A DNA stretch of 64,000 nucleotides, taken from the NCBI RefSeq assembly GCF_001293645.1, contig NZ_LBMD01000012.1, forward strand, positions 62,001-126,000, given 5' to 3'. The first letter of the stretch is position 1. Every line of letters begins with the position of its first letter. The notes beneath the pieces were generated by a model. It was not told where the DNA came from. It searched no databases and saw only the letters and a program-made list of their open reading frames with translations. This document shows, one piece after another, positions 25,703 to 35,002 of the stretch. The DNA comes from Bacillus sp. CHD6a (GTDB taxonomy: Bacteria > Bacillota > Bacilli > Bacillales > Bacillaceae_I). A program made the position numbers and the translations under genes.

Positions 25703-26158
25703 ATGGAACTGATTTATTACTTACACGATCGAGGCAGCTATGATCCCATTTATGAATACAAAAAAGGAAAAATTAGCGAAGATGAAATAATGGCAAGGCA
25801 GCTTTGCACTTTTTTCATAAAAGAAGGAATTCAATATAAATTAATATGCAACGAGGGCACCTTACATAACAGTACCGAAACAATTACAGTAGAAAAAGAT
25901 GAGGTTGCAAGGAATTTCTATAAAGAAAAATCGTACCCTGCCGGCATTCACATGGAGTTTCGCGAGTTTAAATACCTTCAAGATATGCCGCTCCTGCACA
26001 CACAACCATTGGAAAGCCACTGGGAAGCCATTAAATACTTGTTAAAAGATATTGTGCACCTGCCTGGAATTGGGGAATGCCACGTTGATTCCACGGAAAT
26101 TGATGAAGACAGACAATGCTATGTTTTCTATATTCAAAAGATTGTGAAGGAAGCATAG
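25703..26158 (+). CDS. Conserved hypothetical protein next to ATP-grasp cassette
   Basis: I do not recognise this 151-residue soluble protein. It begins MELIYYLHDRGSYDPIYEYKKG and contains a segment of mixed strands and helices (GIGECHVDSTEIDEDRQCYVFYIQKIV) with no motif I can name. AGGTAGGTG precedes the ATG. It is divergent from the lipoprotein-ligase-DUF350 operon across 150 bases, so shared regulation is possible. Confidence 0.6.
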   Translation: MELIYYLHDRGSYDPIYEYKKGKISEDEIMARQLCTFFIKEGIQYKLICNEGTLHNSTETITVEKDEVARNFYKEKSYPAGIHMEFREFKYLQDMPLLHTQPLESHWEAIKYLLKDIVHLPGIGECHVDSTEIDEDRQCYVFYIQKIVKEA

Positions 26159-26240
26159 AAAATTTCTCTTTACCCTATTTCATATTTGTAAAATATTGTT
26201 ATAATTAACCATATGTGAACTCAGTAAAGGGGAGAATGGG

Positions 26241-26711
26241 ATGGCAGAGATGAATGATAACCCATTATTAAAAAGAGACGAAAATAAACCAAAGATTAAA
26301 GTAGAAAGAAAAGAAGGGGAACCAACGGCAGCCTTTAAAGGCGCAAGTTGGGCCGCCCTTGTGGTTGGTGTTTCCGCTTATTTAATCGGCCTGTTCAATG
26401 CTACGATGGAACTGAATGAGAAGGGTTACTATTTTGCTGTATTGGTTTTCGGATTGTATGCAGCCGTGTCCTTACAAAAAGCAGTACGAGATCGGGAAGA
26501 AGACATTCCTGTATCTGGAATCTATTACGGGCTAAGCTGGTTTGCCCTTATTGTGTCCATATCCTTAATGGCAATCGGCCTCTACAATGCCGGAAGTATC
26601 ATTTTAAGTGAAAAAGGATTTTACGGCATGTCATTTGTGCTCAGCTTATTTGCAGCAATCACCATTCAAAAAAATATTAGAGACACCCAGAACGCAAGAG
26701 AAAGAGATTAA
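26241..26711 (+). CDS. YiaA/YiaB-family membrane protein
   Basis: A 156-residue protein with a charged N-terminus (residues 1-35) and two copies of a two-helix unit: SWAALVVGVSAYLIGLFNA...EKGYYFAVLVFGLYAAVSLQKAVRD and SWFALIVSISLMAIGLYNA...EKGFYGMSFVLSLFAAITIQKNIRD. This is the YiaAB family of unknown function. AAAGGGGAGAATGGG precedes the ATG. A terminator follows at 26721. Confidence 0.83.
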   Translation: MAEMNDNPLLKRDENKPKIKVERKEGEPTAAFKGASWAALVVGVSAYLIGLFNATMELNEKGYYFAVLVFGLYAAVSLQKAVRDREEDIPVSGIYYGLSWFALIVSISLMAIGLYNAGSIILSEKGFYGMSFVLSLFAAITIQKNIRDTQNARERD

Positions 26712-26720
26712 TAGCGGAAG

Positions 26721-26774
26721 CGGTACAGTGAGCTACAGCTACTTGTGGAGGCTTGCAGTACCGTTTTCTTTTTT
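26721..26774 (+). terminator. Terminator after yiaA-like gene
   Basis: CGGTAC (26721-26726) pairs with GTACCG (26758-26763). The inner part of the stem is extended by wobble pairs up to GAGC/GCTT, and TTTTCTTTTTT follows. Confidence 0.75.
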
Positions 26775-26839
26775 GCTCCAGACAGTTTAAAATAATCAGA
26801 CAATAGGGTGTATTCTGGTGAAAAGTTAGCCCAAAATGT

Positions 26840-26928
26840 GATATGATAGAGAACAAGATGGACAAAGTATGTTTTTAGGTAGCGTTATGCCTTTAGGATG
26901 CTAGAAGCAATAGCGCCTGCTCTTTTTT
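26840..26928 (+). promoter_or_regulatory. mqo promoter and structured leader with terminator-like hairpin
   Basis: A TATGAT -10-like element lies at about 26842-26847. About 30 bases downstream the leader can fold GG...CGTTATGC (26878-26890) onto GCAATAGCGCC (26907-26917). TGCTCTTTTTT follows about 20 bases before the mqo ribosome binding site. This has the layout of an attenuator. No known riboswitch class was recognised. Confidence 0.35.
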
Positions 26929-26948
26929 ATAAATTTAGGGGATGTGTA

Positions 26949-28466
26949 ATGATGAGCAACATGCAGAATAAAACAGACGTTATCTTAATTGGTGCCGGTG
27001 TCATGAGCGCGACTTTAGGTTCATTGTTAAAGGAAGTTGCTCCTGATTGGAATATCAAAGTGTTTGAAAAGCTGGCAAGCGCAGGGGAAGAAAGCTCAAA
27101 TGAGTGGAATAATGCAGGAACGGGACATGCAGCATTATGCGAGTTAAACTATACGTCACTAAAAGCGGACGGAACGATGGATATCAGCAAGGCGGTAAAG
27201 GTTAACGAACAGTTCCAGCTTTCTCGCCAATACTGGTCCTATTTAGTAAAACAAAACCTAATAAGCAACCCTCAAGACTTTATCATGCCAATTCCACATA
27301 TCAGCTTTGTGGAAGGGAAAGAAAATGTAACATTTTTGAAAAAACGGATGGAAGCGCTAACAGTAAACCCGCTATTCAAAGGAATGGAATACTCTGAAGA
27401 TCCAAACAAGCTGAAGGAATGGATGCCGCTTATGATGGAAGGCCGCACCTCAACGGAGCCCATTGCGGCAACCAAGATTGACTCTGGAACAGACGTGAAC
27501 TTTGGCGCGCTGACCCGCATGTTGTTTGATCACCTGGAGAAAAACAACGTAGAAGTTCACTATGAGCACAGCGTAGAGGACCTTAAGCGTGCAAGCGATG
27601 GTTCCTGGAAGTTGAAGATCCGTAATGCAAAAACTGGTCAGGTGGAGTACCACCATGCCAAATTTGTATTCATCGGCGGTGGAGGAGGAAGTCTTCCATT
27701 ATTGCAAAAAACCGGTATCCCAGAGTCGAAGAATATAGGCGGTTTCCCCGTGAGTGGACTGTTCCTAGTATGCAATAATCCTGAAGTGGTCGAAAAACAT
27801 CACGCAAAAGTATACGGAAAGGCCAAGGTTGGTGCTCCGCCTATGTCGGTTCCTCACCTTGATACGAGATACATCAACAACAAAAAGAGCCTGCTGTTCG
27901 GCCCATTTGCAGGATTCTCACCGAAGTTTCTGAAAACCGGTTCCAATCTGGACTTGATTGGCTCCGTAAAACCATATAACGTTATGACCATGCTTTCGGC
28001 TGGTTTCAAAGAAATGGCGCTGACCAAGTACTTGATTCAACAGGTGCTGTTATCCAATGAAAAGCGCATCGATGAGCTGCGAGAGTTTATCCCAAATGCC
28101 AAAAGTGAAGACTGGGAGATCGTTGTGGCAGGTCAACGTGTTCAAGTCATCAAGGACACGGAAATAGGAGGAAAAGGGACACTTCAATTTGGTACAGAGG
28201 TAGTTAGTGCATCCGACGGCTCCATAGCGGCGTTGCTAGGTGCTTCTCCAGGAGCTTCCACTGCCGTTCACGTGATGCTCGAAGTATTTGAAAAATGCTT
28301 CCCAGAGCAAATGTTTGAATGGAAAGAGAAGATCCAAGAAATGATTCCTAGCTATGGCGTATCTTTAGTAGATAATCCTGCACTGTTTGATGAGCTTTTC
28401 GCATCAACGGCGCAAACCCTCTTTCTTAGTGACGGGAAGGAGCAAAAGGCGCTTTCCTTTCATTAA
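26949..28466 (+). CDS. mqo: Malate:quinone oxidoreductase
   Basis: A 505-residue FAD-dependent peripheral membrane enzyme that oxidises malate to oxaloacetate and passes electrons to the quinone pool. The N-terminal FAD motif is [20 protein letters not shown], followed by [23 protein letters not shown], a hallmark of Mqo. Other family stretches are [32 protein letters not shown] and [27 protein letters not shown] lies seven bases before the ATG at 26949; an upstream ATG at 26898 lies in the leader and is unlikely. A terminator at 28484 separates it from the repeat array. Confidence 0.95.
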   Translation: MMSNMQNKTDVILIGAGVMSATLGSLLKEVAPDWNIKVFEKLASAGEESSNEWNNAGTGHAALCELNYTSLKADGTMDISKAVKVNEQFQLSRQYWSYLVKQNLISNPQDFIMPIPHISFVEGKENVTFLKKRMEALTVNPLFKGMEYSEDPNKLKEWMPLMMEGRTSTEPIAATKIDSGTDVNFGALTRMLFDHLEKNNVEVHYEHSVEDLKRASDGSWKLKIRNAKTGQVEYHHAKFVFIGGGGGSLPLLQKTGIPESKNIGGFPVSGLFLVCNNPEVVEKHHAKVYGKAKVGAPPMSVPHLDTRYINNKKSLLFGPFAGFSPKFLKTGSNLDLIGSVKPYNVMTMLSAGFKEMALTKYLIQQVLLSNEKRIDELREFIPNAKSEDWEIVVAGQRVQVIKDTEIGGKGTLQFGTEVVSASDGSIAALLGASPGASTAVHVMLEVFEKCFPEQMFEWKEKIQEMIPSYGVSLVDNPALFDELFASTAQTLFLSDGKEQKALSFH

Positions 28467-28483
28467 AATTAGATTAAATGGTA

Positions 28484-28518
28484 AAACCTTCGATCCTTTT
28501 GGGGATTGAGGGTTTTTT
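28484..28518 (+). terminator. Terminator after mqo
   Basis: AAACCTTCGATCC (28484-28496) pairs with GGATTGAGGGTTT (28503-28515), including two G-U pairs, around a 6-base loop, followed by Ts. Confidence 0.85.
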
Positions 28519-28531
28519 GTTTGGTGGATGT

Positions 28532-29100
28532 GGTGTCTCTGGGCTCGAAACCGGAGTGAGAGTGTCTGCGCTCGAAAATCGGGTGAGAGTTTGAAAATGG
28601 TAGGAGAGAGAGTGTCTGCGCCCGAAACCGGAGTGAGAGTTTGAAAACGGTAGGAGAGAGAGTGTCTCTGCGCCCAAAAATGGAGTGAGAGTTTGAAAAC
28701 GGTAGGAGAGAAGCCCTCTCTCCGCCCGAAACCGTAGTGAGAGTTTGAAAACGGTAGGAGAGAAGCCCTCTCTCCACCCGAAACCCGAGTGAGAACGTGA
28801 AAACGGTAGAAGAGAAGCCCTCTCTCCACCCGAAACCCGAGTGAGAGCGTAAAAACGGTAGAAGAGAAGCCCTCTCTCCGCCCGAAACCGGAGTGAGAAC
28901 GTGAAAACGGTAGGAGAGAAGCCCTCTCTCCGTCCGAACCCCGAGTAAAATCGTAAAAACGGTAGAAGAGAAGCCCTCTCTCCGCCCAAAACCCGAGTGA
29001 AATCGTAAAAACGGTAGAAGAGAAGCTCTCTCCACCCAAATCCCAAGCTGCCATAGCAAAACGGTAACAGAAATCCCCCACACCTACGCCCCGAAGCATT
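28532..29100 (+). repeat. 52-bp tandem repeat array 1
   Basis: About ten units. The core ACGGTAG (or a variant) begins at 28597, 28647, 28699, 28751, 28803, 28855, 28907, 28959, 29011 and 29061, so the period is exactly 52 except at the ends. Each unit carries AGAGA-AGCCC-TCTCT (stem-loop-stem; up to seven pairs where GGAGAGA is present), then CCGCCCGAAACC and a GAGTGAGA(A/G)CGTGAAA-like half. The first units are degenerate. It lies between mqo and the converging NERD gene. Minus-strand translations across it are open in all three frames but are repeat artefacts, since 52 is not a multiple of three. Confidence 0.93.
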
Positions 29101-29132
29101 ACCCCAGAATCAGAATAGGTAATAACACCAGA

Positions 29133-30059
29133 TCACTCAAAATAACTCCATCTATTACTTCCTTTTATTTCAAAATGTTTATCCAGTATGCGTTTTATTG
29201 TTTTTTGAGATCCTATACCCTTACCCCACTCATGAATACTCTTTGTAGAAACAGGTTTCTCCGGAAACAACATCCTAAATTCCCTAACATGCCTCAATAC
29301 AATCTCCTCAAGCGTCTCCACCTTATGACACCTCACACACCGTGCCGAACGCCCCTCAACATATACAGACAAAGAGGCGCATCCTGCACACACCAATCCT
29401 TTCCTAACCTGATCATAAGAATAATCCGGCAAGTTCTTAAAAGGAGAATCCACGATATGAAGGGAGGTCAGTTTTTCAGCAAGCGCGGTATGCATGCTAT
29501 TAAGCCCAGAAGGAAAGTCATTCTCCAAGCTTCTAAGGTATCTGTTTACTTGGGTTGGGTAAATAAAAGGTTTATCAAGAGGTGATTGGTACAAGGTGAA
29601 TTCGGAGTTGATAAAGACCACGGAAGCGAGAATGGGTAAATTAAATCCGTAACTATTAAGGAATTGGCGGAGCAATGAATTGCACCGATTCAATTGGGTC
29701 AGGGGGTTAGTAACCTCATAATCTTTGGAGTTTGTTTTTAAGTGAAGTTGATCAGTGCGAGCATCGTAGACGTAGTCCCCTTCAAAGTTCTTCACTTCAA
29801 AAAGATAAGCATTCTGGGGAGTGATAATTAAGGAGTCAATTTGAAAAGTGGTGTTATTATGCTTAAGCAAGAGGTCATTCAAAAATAAGAGATTCCCGCC
29901 CTCTAATTTTTCTGTCAGGGCATCAAACATGCACTCTCCTTCATAACCTTTCTCCAAATTCCATAAATATTGCTTTTCTTTCTCAAGAAGGGTCATTCGT
30001 GCGTTCAAAGATTGATAAATTTGCATTTCGACTGACAACTTACGCGATTTTACTAGCAT
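29133..30059 (-). CDS. NERD-domain protein with C-terminal zinc ribbon
   Basis: A protein of about 308 residues with a nuclease-related (NERD) domain at about residues 35-160. The conserved core is FQIDSLIITPQNAYLFEVKNFEGDYVYD, matching the D...ExK pattern of restriction-endonuclease-like folds. A CAGC...CVRC zinc knuckle (about residues 220-245) precedes a basic C-terminal region that could contact DNA. The ATG at 30059 follows AAAGGATGTGG; the ATG at 30068 falls inside that site. The gene ends 33 bases from 52-bp array 1. Possible DNA processing role, unproven. Confidence 0.82.
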   Translation of the reverse strand: MLVKSRKLSVEMQIYQSLNARMTLLEKEKQYLWNLEKGYEGECMFDALTEKLEGGNLLFLNDLLLKHNNTTFQIDSLIITPQNAYLFEVKNFEGDYVYDARTDQLHLKTNSKDYEVTNPLTQLNRCNSLLRQFLNSYGFNLPILASVVFINSEFTLYQSPLDKPFIYPTQVNRYLRSLENDFPSGLNSMHTALAEKLTSLHIVDSPFKNLPDYSYDQVRKGLVCAGCASLSVYVEGRSARCVRCHKVETLEEIVLRHVREFRMLFPEKPVSTKSIHEWGKGIGSQKTIKRILDKHFEIKGSNRWSYFE

Positions 30060-30244
30060 GTCCCACATCCTTTCTCAGAGTCTACTTAACTATAACAGTT
30101 TCACACTATTAATAACATAATTTTCAGTAAATAACACATGGTCTACTTTCCTTATTTTACCCTCTTTCTTTTTATCTAATTTTGATAGTCTATTAAAACC
30201 CTTTCAGTTATGATGAATGAAGTATGTTTTATTGGAGGAACTGA

Positions 30245-31111
30245 ATGATTAAATTAATGGCGGATTCAACTTGTGATTTATCAAACGAAGTGTTGGAGAT
30301 GTATGACATCAGTCTGGCACCATTAAGTATTAATATTGATGGAAAAACATATAAGGACCGAGTGGACATTGAGCCAGATGAATTTTACGGAATGATGGAG
30401 GCGCTTTCGGAATTCCCGACGACGGGGATGCCCAGTCCGGTAGAGTATTTGGCTATTATTAAGGAGGCTGTTGAGAGCGGATACAAAGAAATTCTGTGCA
30501 TTTGCATGTCGAGCGGTACAAGCGGGTCTTATCAATCGGCTGAATTGGCAAAAGGATATTTCTTTGAAGAATACCCAGATTCATCTGTAAAAATTCATGT
30601 GGTAGATTCAAAGTGTATGAGTCATGGGAGCGGCTGGCTTGTGCTAAAGAGTGCGATGATGAGGGAGGGTGGCGCATCTTTTCAGGAGTTAGTAGATTTT
30701 AACGAGAGCCACAAAACCAATGTGAAGCACTTCTTGTCAGTGGATGACCTGGACCATTTGATCAAAAGTGGAAGGCTGACGAATGCGAGTGCATTCCTTG
30801 GAAAATTACTGATGCTGAAACCAATTATGACGATGAAAAATGGTAAAGGTGCTATAGTCGCAAAAGAGAGAGGCTTAAAAAGGGTCCTCAAGCATTATGT
30901 GGATGAATTTAGTAAGAGAATGGACAAACAGGTGACGGATTTCATCATTATCGGATATACGTCAGATATTAAAATCGCGGAGAACCTGAAAATAAAAATA
31001 CAAAACGAAACAGATTTCACAGGGACCATTCACCTCATGCAGATGGGTGTATCTGTTGGAACGCATGTGGGACTTGGAGCGCTTTCCATGTACTTTGTAG
31101 AAAAAAAATAA
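30245..31111 (+). CDS. DegV family fatty-acid-binding protein
   Basis: A 288-residue DegV-fold protein (FakB-like), which binds a fatty acid between two domains and presents it to a fatty-acid kinase. Signatures are KLMADSTCDLSNEVLEMYDI at the start, FPTTGMPSPVEY, CMSSGTSGSYQSAELA (lipid carboxylate-binding region) and SVGTHVGLGALSMYF near the end. TTGGAGGAACTGA precedes the ATG. It is a single-gene unit with its own terminator. Confidence 0.9.
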   Translation: MIKLMADSTCDLSNEVLEMYDISLAPLSINIDGKTYKDRVDIEPDEFYGMMEALSEFPTTGMPSPVEYLAIIKEAVESGYKEILCICMSSGTSGSYQSAELAKGYFFEEYPDSSVKIHVVDSKCMSHGSGWLVLKSAMMREGGASFQELVDFNESHKTNVKHFLSVDDLDHLIKSGRLTNASAFLGKLLMLKPIMTMKNGKGAIVAKERGLKRVLKHYVDEFSKRMDKQVTDFIIIGYTSDIKIAENLKIKIQNETDFTGTIHLMQMGVSVGTHVGLGALSMYFVEKK

Positions 31112-31122
31112 CCTGAATAACG

Positions 31123-31151
31123 AAACCACCTATTCCACAAGGTGGTTTTTT
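31123..31151 (+). terminator. Terminator after degV
   Basis: AAACCACCT pairs perfectly with AGGTGGTTT around an 8-base loop, followed by Ts. Confidence 0.88.
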
Positions 31152-31237
31152 GTGTGAAGTTTTATCCTTGGAGGATTTATGGTAGTGTTAGTATATCAAA
31201 ATAATAGTTAGAATTTTTTAAAAAGGAGGTTTTACTA

Positions 31238-32467
31238 TTGTCGTCGAACCAGAAGAATACGTACACGGATTTGCAAAAGCCAACTAAGAGTAATTGGAGT
31301 GTCCTGCTTGGTGCGGCTTTTCTGATGGGTGCATCTGCTATCGGACCGGGATTCTTAACACAAACGGCAGTATTCACCGAACAACTTTTGGCAAGCTTTG
31401 GTTTTGTTATCTTAATGTCCATTATCTTGGATATAGGGGTACAGGTAAATGTTTGGAGAATCATTGCCGTTTCTAAAAAAAGAGGGCAGGATATAGCGAA
31501 CATGGTCTTGCCTGGGCTAGGATATTTCCTCGCTTTTGCCGTTGCTTTAGGTGGTTTGGCATTCAATGTCGGTAACATCGGTGGTGCTGGGCTTGGAATG
31601 AACGTACTTTTCGGCATGGATGTGCGAATTGGGGCCGTTATCACTGCTGCTATTGCCATAGGGATTTTTCTATCCAAAGAGGCAGGGGTGGCTATGGACA
31701 AAATTGCTCGTTACCTGGGATTGATGATGGTTTTGCTTACGCTTTATGTGGCATTCCAAAGTAATCCGCCTGTTGGAGAGGCTGTTTTCCGTACGTTTGC
31801 GCCAGAAACAATTGATGTTTTTGCCATCATCACTCTGGTTGGTGGTACAGTAGGTGGCTATATCACGTTCGCTGGTGGTCATCGACTGTTGGATGCAGGG
31901 ATTAGTGGAAAAGAAAACCTTCACCACGTTACGAAGAGTTCGGTATCCGGAATTGTTATAGCCTCTATTATGCGTATTTTCTTATTCCTTGCTGTACTGG
32001 GTGTGGTGGCAACGGGTTTCAAGTTAGATCCAAACAATCCTCCGGCATCAGTGTTCATGGAAGCTGCGGGCATGGTTGGTTATAAAATGTTTGGCCTTGT
32101 ACTTTGGGCTGCAGGGATCACCTCTGTTGTCGGGGCGGCTTACACGTCGGTTTCTTTTTTACGGACATTATCCAAAAAAGTGGATCAGAATAACTCGAAG
32201 GTCATTATTGGCTTCATCATTGTTTCTACCATTATATTTGCTTTTATCGGAGAGCCGGTTCTGTTGTTGATACTTGCTGGTGCGTTTAATGGCCTTATCC
32301 TACCTGTGGCACTTGGGACGTTATTGATTGCAGCATATAAAAAAGAAATTGTAGGCGACTATAAGCATCCACTGTGGTTAACTATTTTCGGTGCCATTGT
32401 GTTTCTCTCAACCGCGTATCTTGCGGCTATTACGCTGATTAACCAGGTTCCGAAATTATTTTCCTAA
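31238..32467 (+). CDS. ycsG: NRAMP-family transporter of the 5-oxoprolinase operon (YcsG-like)
   Basis: A 409-residue, eleven-helix NRAMP-like permease. The first helix region LLGAAFLMGASAIGPGFLTQTAVFTEQL resembles the NRAMP DPGN helix but lacks the DPGN metal-binding motif. This suggests an organic substrate or altered ion use, perhaps 5-oxoproline itself. The start is TTG after AAAAGGAGGTTTTACTA. It heads the ycsG-pxpB-pxpA-pxpC cluster, as YcsG does in B. subtilis next to YcsF-KipI-KipA. The gap to pxpB is 24 bases, so they are one operon. Confidence 0.83.
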   Translation: MSSNQKNTYTDLQKPTKSNWSVLLGAAFLMGASAIGPGFLTQTAVFTEQLLASFGFVILMSIILDIGVQVNVWRIIAVSKKRGQDIANMVLPGLGYFLAFAVALGGLAFNVGNIGGAGLGMNVLFGMDVRIGAVITAAIAIGIFLSKEAGVAMDKIARYLGLMMVLLTLYVAFQSNPPVGEAVFRTFAPETIDVFAIITLVGGTVGGYITFAGGHRLLDAGISGKENLHHVTKSSVSGIVIASIMRIFLFLAVLGVVATGFKLDPNNPPASVFMEAAGMVGYKMFGLVLWAAGITSVVGAAYTSVSFLRTLSKKVDQNNSKVIIGFIIVSTIIFAFIGEPVLLLILAGAFNGLILPVALGTLLIAAYKKEIVGDYKHPLWLTIFGAIVFLSTAYLAAITLINQVPKLFS

Positions 32468-32491
32468 ATAAAACTTGAGGGGGGAGTCAAG

Positions 32492-33238
32492 TTGAAAATT
32501 CAATTTCATCCATTGGGGGATACAGGTATACAGGTATTATTTGGGTCCGATATATCGGAGGAAACCAATCAGCAAATCAGGATGTTTGCGGACTACCTTA
32601 AGAAGGTTGAAATAGAAGGCATTACGGAGTTGGTTCCGGCATATACGACCCTAACTGTTTTTTATCGTCCTGATAAAATCAGCTACAAGGATTTGTGCAA
32701 CACGCTTCAAGATATTAAAGAAGTATTGCAAAAGGAAGAAGTTCAATCGAGTGCGATCGTTTACGAAATTCCTGTCTTGTATGGAGGAGATGTGGGGCTT
32801 GATTTGTCAGAAGTGGCAAGCTACAACGGGATGACAGAGGACGAGGTGGTTTCCATCCATTCCAATCAGCCCTACCTTATTTACATGATGGGTTTTGTTC
32901 CTGGTTTTCCTTACCTAGGCGGCATGCCAAAGGAAATAGCTACGCCAAGACGCGAAAATCCACGAGCAAGAATTGAAGCAGGTTCTGTTGGGATAGCAGG
33001 GGAGCAAACAGGGGTGTATCCAATAGAAACTCCAGGCGGATGGCAGATTATTGGGAGGACTCCTGTGAAGCTGTATGATTCAGAAAGGCATGAACCTATC
33101 CTTCTTTCTGCCGGTGCTTATATCCGTTTCGCACCTGTTGACCGAAAAGAATATGAGGAGATAGAAGAAGCTGTTTCACGTGGAGAATACAAGGTGAAGA
33201 GTTATGCAAAAGGGGGAGCACACGATGAAGACCGTTGA
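32492..33238 (+). CDS. pxpB: 5-oxoprolinase subunit PxpB (KipI)
   Basis: A 248-residue subunit of the ATP-dependent 5-oxoprolinase PxpABC, homologous to B. subtilis KipI, which can also inhibit the sporulation kinase KinA. The core YLIYMMGFVPGFPYLGGMPKEIATPRRENPRARIEAGSVGIAGEQTGVYP is diagnostic (allophanate-hydrolase subunit 1 fold). The start is TTG after GAGGGGGGAGTCAAG. Its 3' end overlaps pxpA by 14 bases. Together with PxpA and PxpC it opens the 5-oxoproline ring to glutamate. Confidence 0.92.
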   Translation: MKIQFHPLGDTGIQVLFGSDISEETNQQIRMFADYLKKVEIEGITELVPAYTTLTVFYRPDKISYKDLCNTLQDIKEVLQKEEVQSSAIVYEIPVLYGGDVGLDLSEVASYNGMTEDEVVSIHSNQPYLIYMMGFVPGFPYLGGMPKEIATPRRENPRARIEAGSVGIAGEQTGVYPIETPGGWQIIGRTPVKLYDSERHEPILLSAGAYIRFAPVDRKEYEEIEEAVSRGEYKVKSYAKGGAHDEDR

Positions 33239-33998
33239 TTTAAACAGTGATTTAGGGGAAAGCTTTGGTGCCTATACGATCGGAAATGACGAGGAAGTGC
33301 TTCAGTATATTTCCTCTGCTAATATCGCATGCGGTTTTCATGCTGGTGATTATAACGTTTTGATGAAAACGGTAAAGAAAGCTGCGGAACTTGGGGTTTC
33401 CGTTGGAGCTCACCCTGGTTTTCCAGATCTTGCGGGATTTGGTCGACGTGATATGCAATTGAGCAAAAAGGAAATCTTTAACCTTGTCGTTTATCAGATA
33501 GGGGCTATTAAAGCGGCTGCTACGGTAGCAGGAACACATGTGCACCATGTAAAACCGCACGGTGCTTTGTATAACCTCGCGTCTAAAGATGAAATGGTAG
33601 CTACAGCAATAGCAGAAGCGGTTCTTGCGGTAGATCCAGATCTAATCTTATTTGGTTTGGCAGGAAGTCAACTTGTTTGGGCTGGGGAAAAAGTAGGGTT
33701 AAAAGTGGCGCAAGAAGTTTTCGCTGATAGGACGTATCAACCTGACGGAACACTTACTCCAAGGTCCCATGCTAATGCAATGATCCATGATGCAGACCTT
33801 GCTGTCAAGCGTGTGTTGCGGATGGTTACAGAAGGCAAAGTGCCGGCGGTTAATGGAGAAGATATATGCATCCAAGCAGATACCATCTGTGTGCATGGAG
33901 ACGAGCCGGAAGCGTTGGATTTTGTGCGGAAACTAAGAGCGAAACTGGAGGAAAACCAAGTAGCGATTCAGGCTTTTGGGGCGGTGGATCAACCATGA
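33225..33998 (+). CDS. pxpA: 5-oxoprolinase subunit PxpA (YcsF/LamB)
   Basis: A 257-residue LamB/YcsF-family protein, the ring-opening subunit of 5-oxoprolinase. It opens with the diagnostic VDLNSDLGESFGAY, then NIACGFHAGD, SVGAHPGFPDLAGFGRRDM, HHVKPHGALYN and EVFADRTYQPDGTLTPRSH. AAAGGGGGAGCACACG precedes the ATG at 33225; the in-frame ATG at 33204 is less well placed. It overlaps pxpB by 14 bases and pxpC by four. Confidence 0.94.
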   Translation: MKTVDLNSDLGESFGAYTIGNDEEVLQYISSANIACGFHAGDYNVLMKTVKKAAELGVSVGAHPGFPDLAGFGRRDMQLSKKEIFNLVVYQIGAIKAAATVAGTHVHHVKPHGALYNLASKDEMVATAIAEAVLAVDPDLILFGLAGSQLVWAGEKVGLKVAQEVFADRTYQPDGTLTPRSHANAMIHDADLAVKRVLRMVTEGKVPAVNGEDICIQADTICVHGDEPEALDFVRKLRAKLEENQVAIQAFGAVDQP

Positions 33999-34939
33999 GC
34001 AGACCAGTTTTTCAAGTAATAAAACCAGGCCTATTGACGACTCTCCAGGATTTGGGTCGGACAGGCTATCAGGAGTTTGGAATGGTAGTTGCTGGAGCGA
34101 TGGATACTTTTGCTCTGCAGATAGGCAACCTTTTAGTTGGAAATGACAAAGCAGAAGCTGCTCTGGAGGTCACCATCATGGGTCCTGAATTAAAGGCGCT
34201 CGAGGACATGGTAGTTGCCATTTGCGGTGGAAACCTGTCCCCGAAAGTTAATGGCAAGCAAGTTTCTATGTGGAAGAGCTTCAAAATGAAAAAAGGGGAG
34301 CTTATTGAGTTTGGAATGCCAGTGGAAGGAGCCCGCGCCTATATTTGTGTAGAGGGTGGGTTTGACGTACCAGTTGTTATGGCAAGTAAGTCGACATACT
34401 TGAAAGCGAAAATTGGAGGATTCCAAGGTAGGGCATTGGAGAAAGATGACGTATTATACGGAGAACCTTCGAATCAGGCAACTACCGGTCGTTCTATTCA
34501 TCCTGATGAAATTCCAACTTATAAACAAGAGATGGAAATTAGGGTTTGCCTTGGACCGCATCTGGATGCTTTTCATGAATCTTCTGTGGAAACATTTTTG
34601 TCAGCGACCTATGAAGTTACTCCACAATCCGATCGCATGGGGTACAGGTTGAAAGGACCGAAAATCGAGCATAAAACTTCTGCAGATATCATTTCAGAAG
34701 CAATTCCATTAGGGGGAATCCAAGTCCCAGCAGATGGAAGTCCGATTCTTTTAATGGCAGACCGCCAGACGACTGGGGGATATACAAGGATTGCGACGGT
34801 CATTTCCTATGATATTCCGCTTTTAGCTCAAGCTCAGCCAGGTACTACCATCCGATTCAGGGAAGTTTCGATGGAAGAAGCACAAGCATTGTACTTGAAG
34901 AGAGCGAAACTTTTTAGTGTGTTAGAGAAAGTGACATGA
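33995..34939 (+). CDS. pxpC: 5-oxoprolinase subunit PxpC (KipA)
   Basis: A 314-residue protein of the biotin-dependent carboxyltransferase/allophanate hydrolase subunit 2 type. Markers are VIKPGLLTTLQDLGRTGYQEFGMVVAGAMD and DGSPILLMADRQTTGGYTRIATV. It completes the PxpABC complex. The ATG at 33995 overlaps the pxpA stop (ATGA) and follows GGGGCGGTGG. The B. subtilis cluster also has ycsI and the regulator kipR, which are absent here. Confidence 0.92.
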   Translation: MSRPVFQVIKPGLLTTLQDLGRTGYQEFGMVVAGAMDTFALQIGNLLVGNDKAEAALEVTIMGPELKALEDMVVAICGGNLSPKVNGKQVSMWKSFKMKKGELIEFGMPVEGARAYICVEGGFDVPVVMASKSTYLKAKIGGFQGRALEKDDVLYGEPSNQATTGRSIHPDEIPTYKQEMEIRVCLGPHLDAFHESSVETFLSATYEVTPQSDRMGYRLKGPKIEHKTSADIISEAIPLGGIQVPADGSPILLMADRQTTGGYTRIATVISYDIPLLAQAQPGTTIRFREVSMEEAQALYLKRAKLFSVLEKVT

Positions 34940-34950
34940 AATTTTCAATA

Positions 34951-34996
34951 GAAAAAAGCCTGCCCCTAATCAAATGGTGGCAGGCTTTGTCTTTTT
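34951..34996. terminator. Bidirectional terminator between pxpC and TRAP permease
   Basis: AAAGCCTGCC (34955-34964) pairs with GGCAGGCTTT (34979-34988), with an A run on the left and GTCTTTTT on the right. It separates converging operons. Confidence 0.88.
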
Positions 34997-35002
34997 AAAC
35001 GC

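Noticed and set aside
28404-29099. Three overlapping long minus-strand reading frames of about 190-230 codons
   Set aside because: They translate the 52-bp array in all three phases, giving a repeating SLLPFxxSHSGFGRREG-like pattern. There is no ribosome binding site, and the openness follows from repeat composition.
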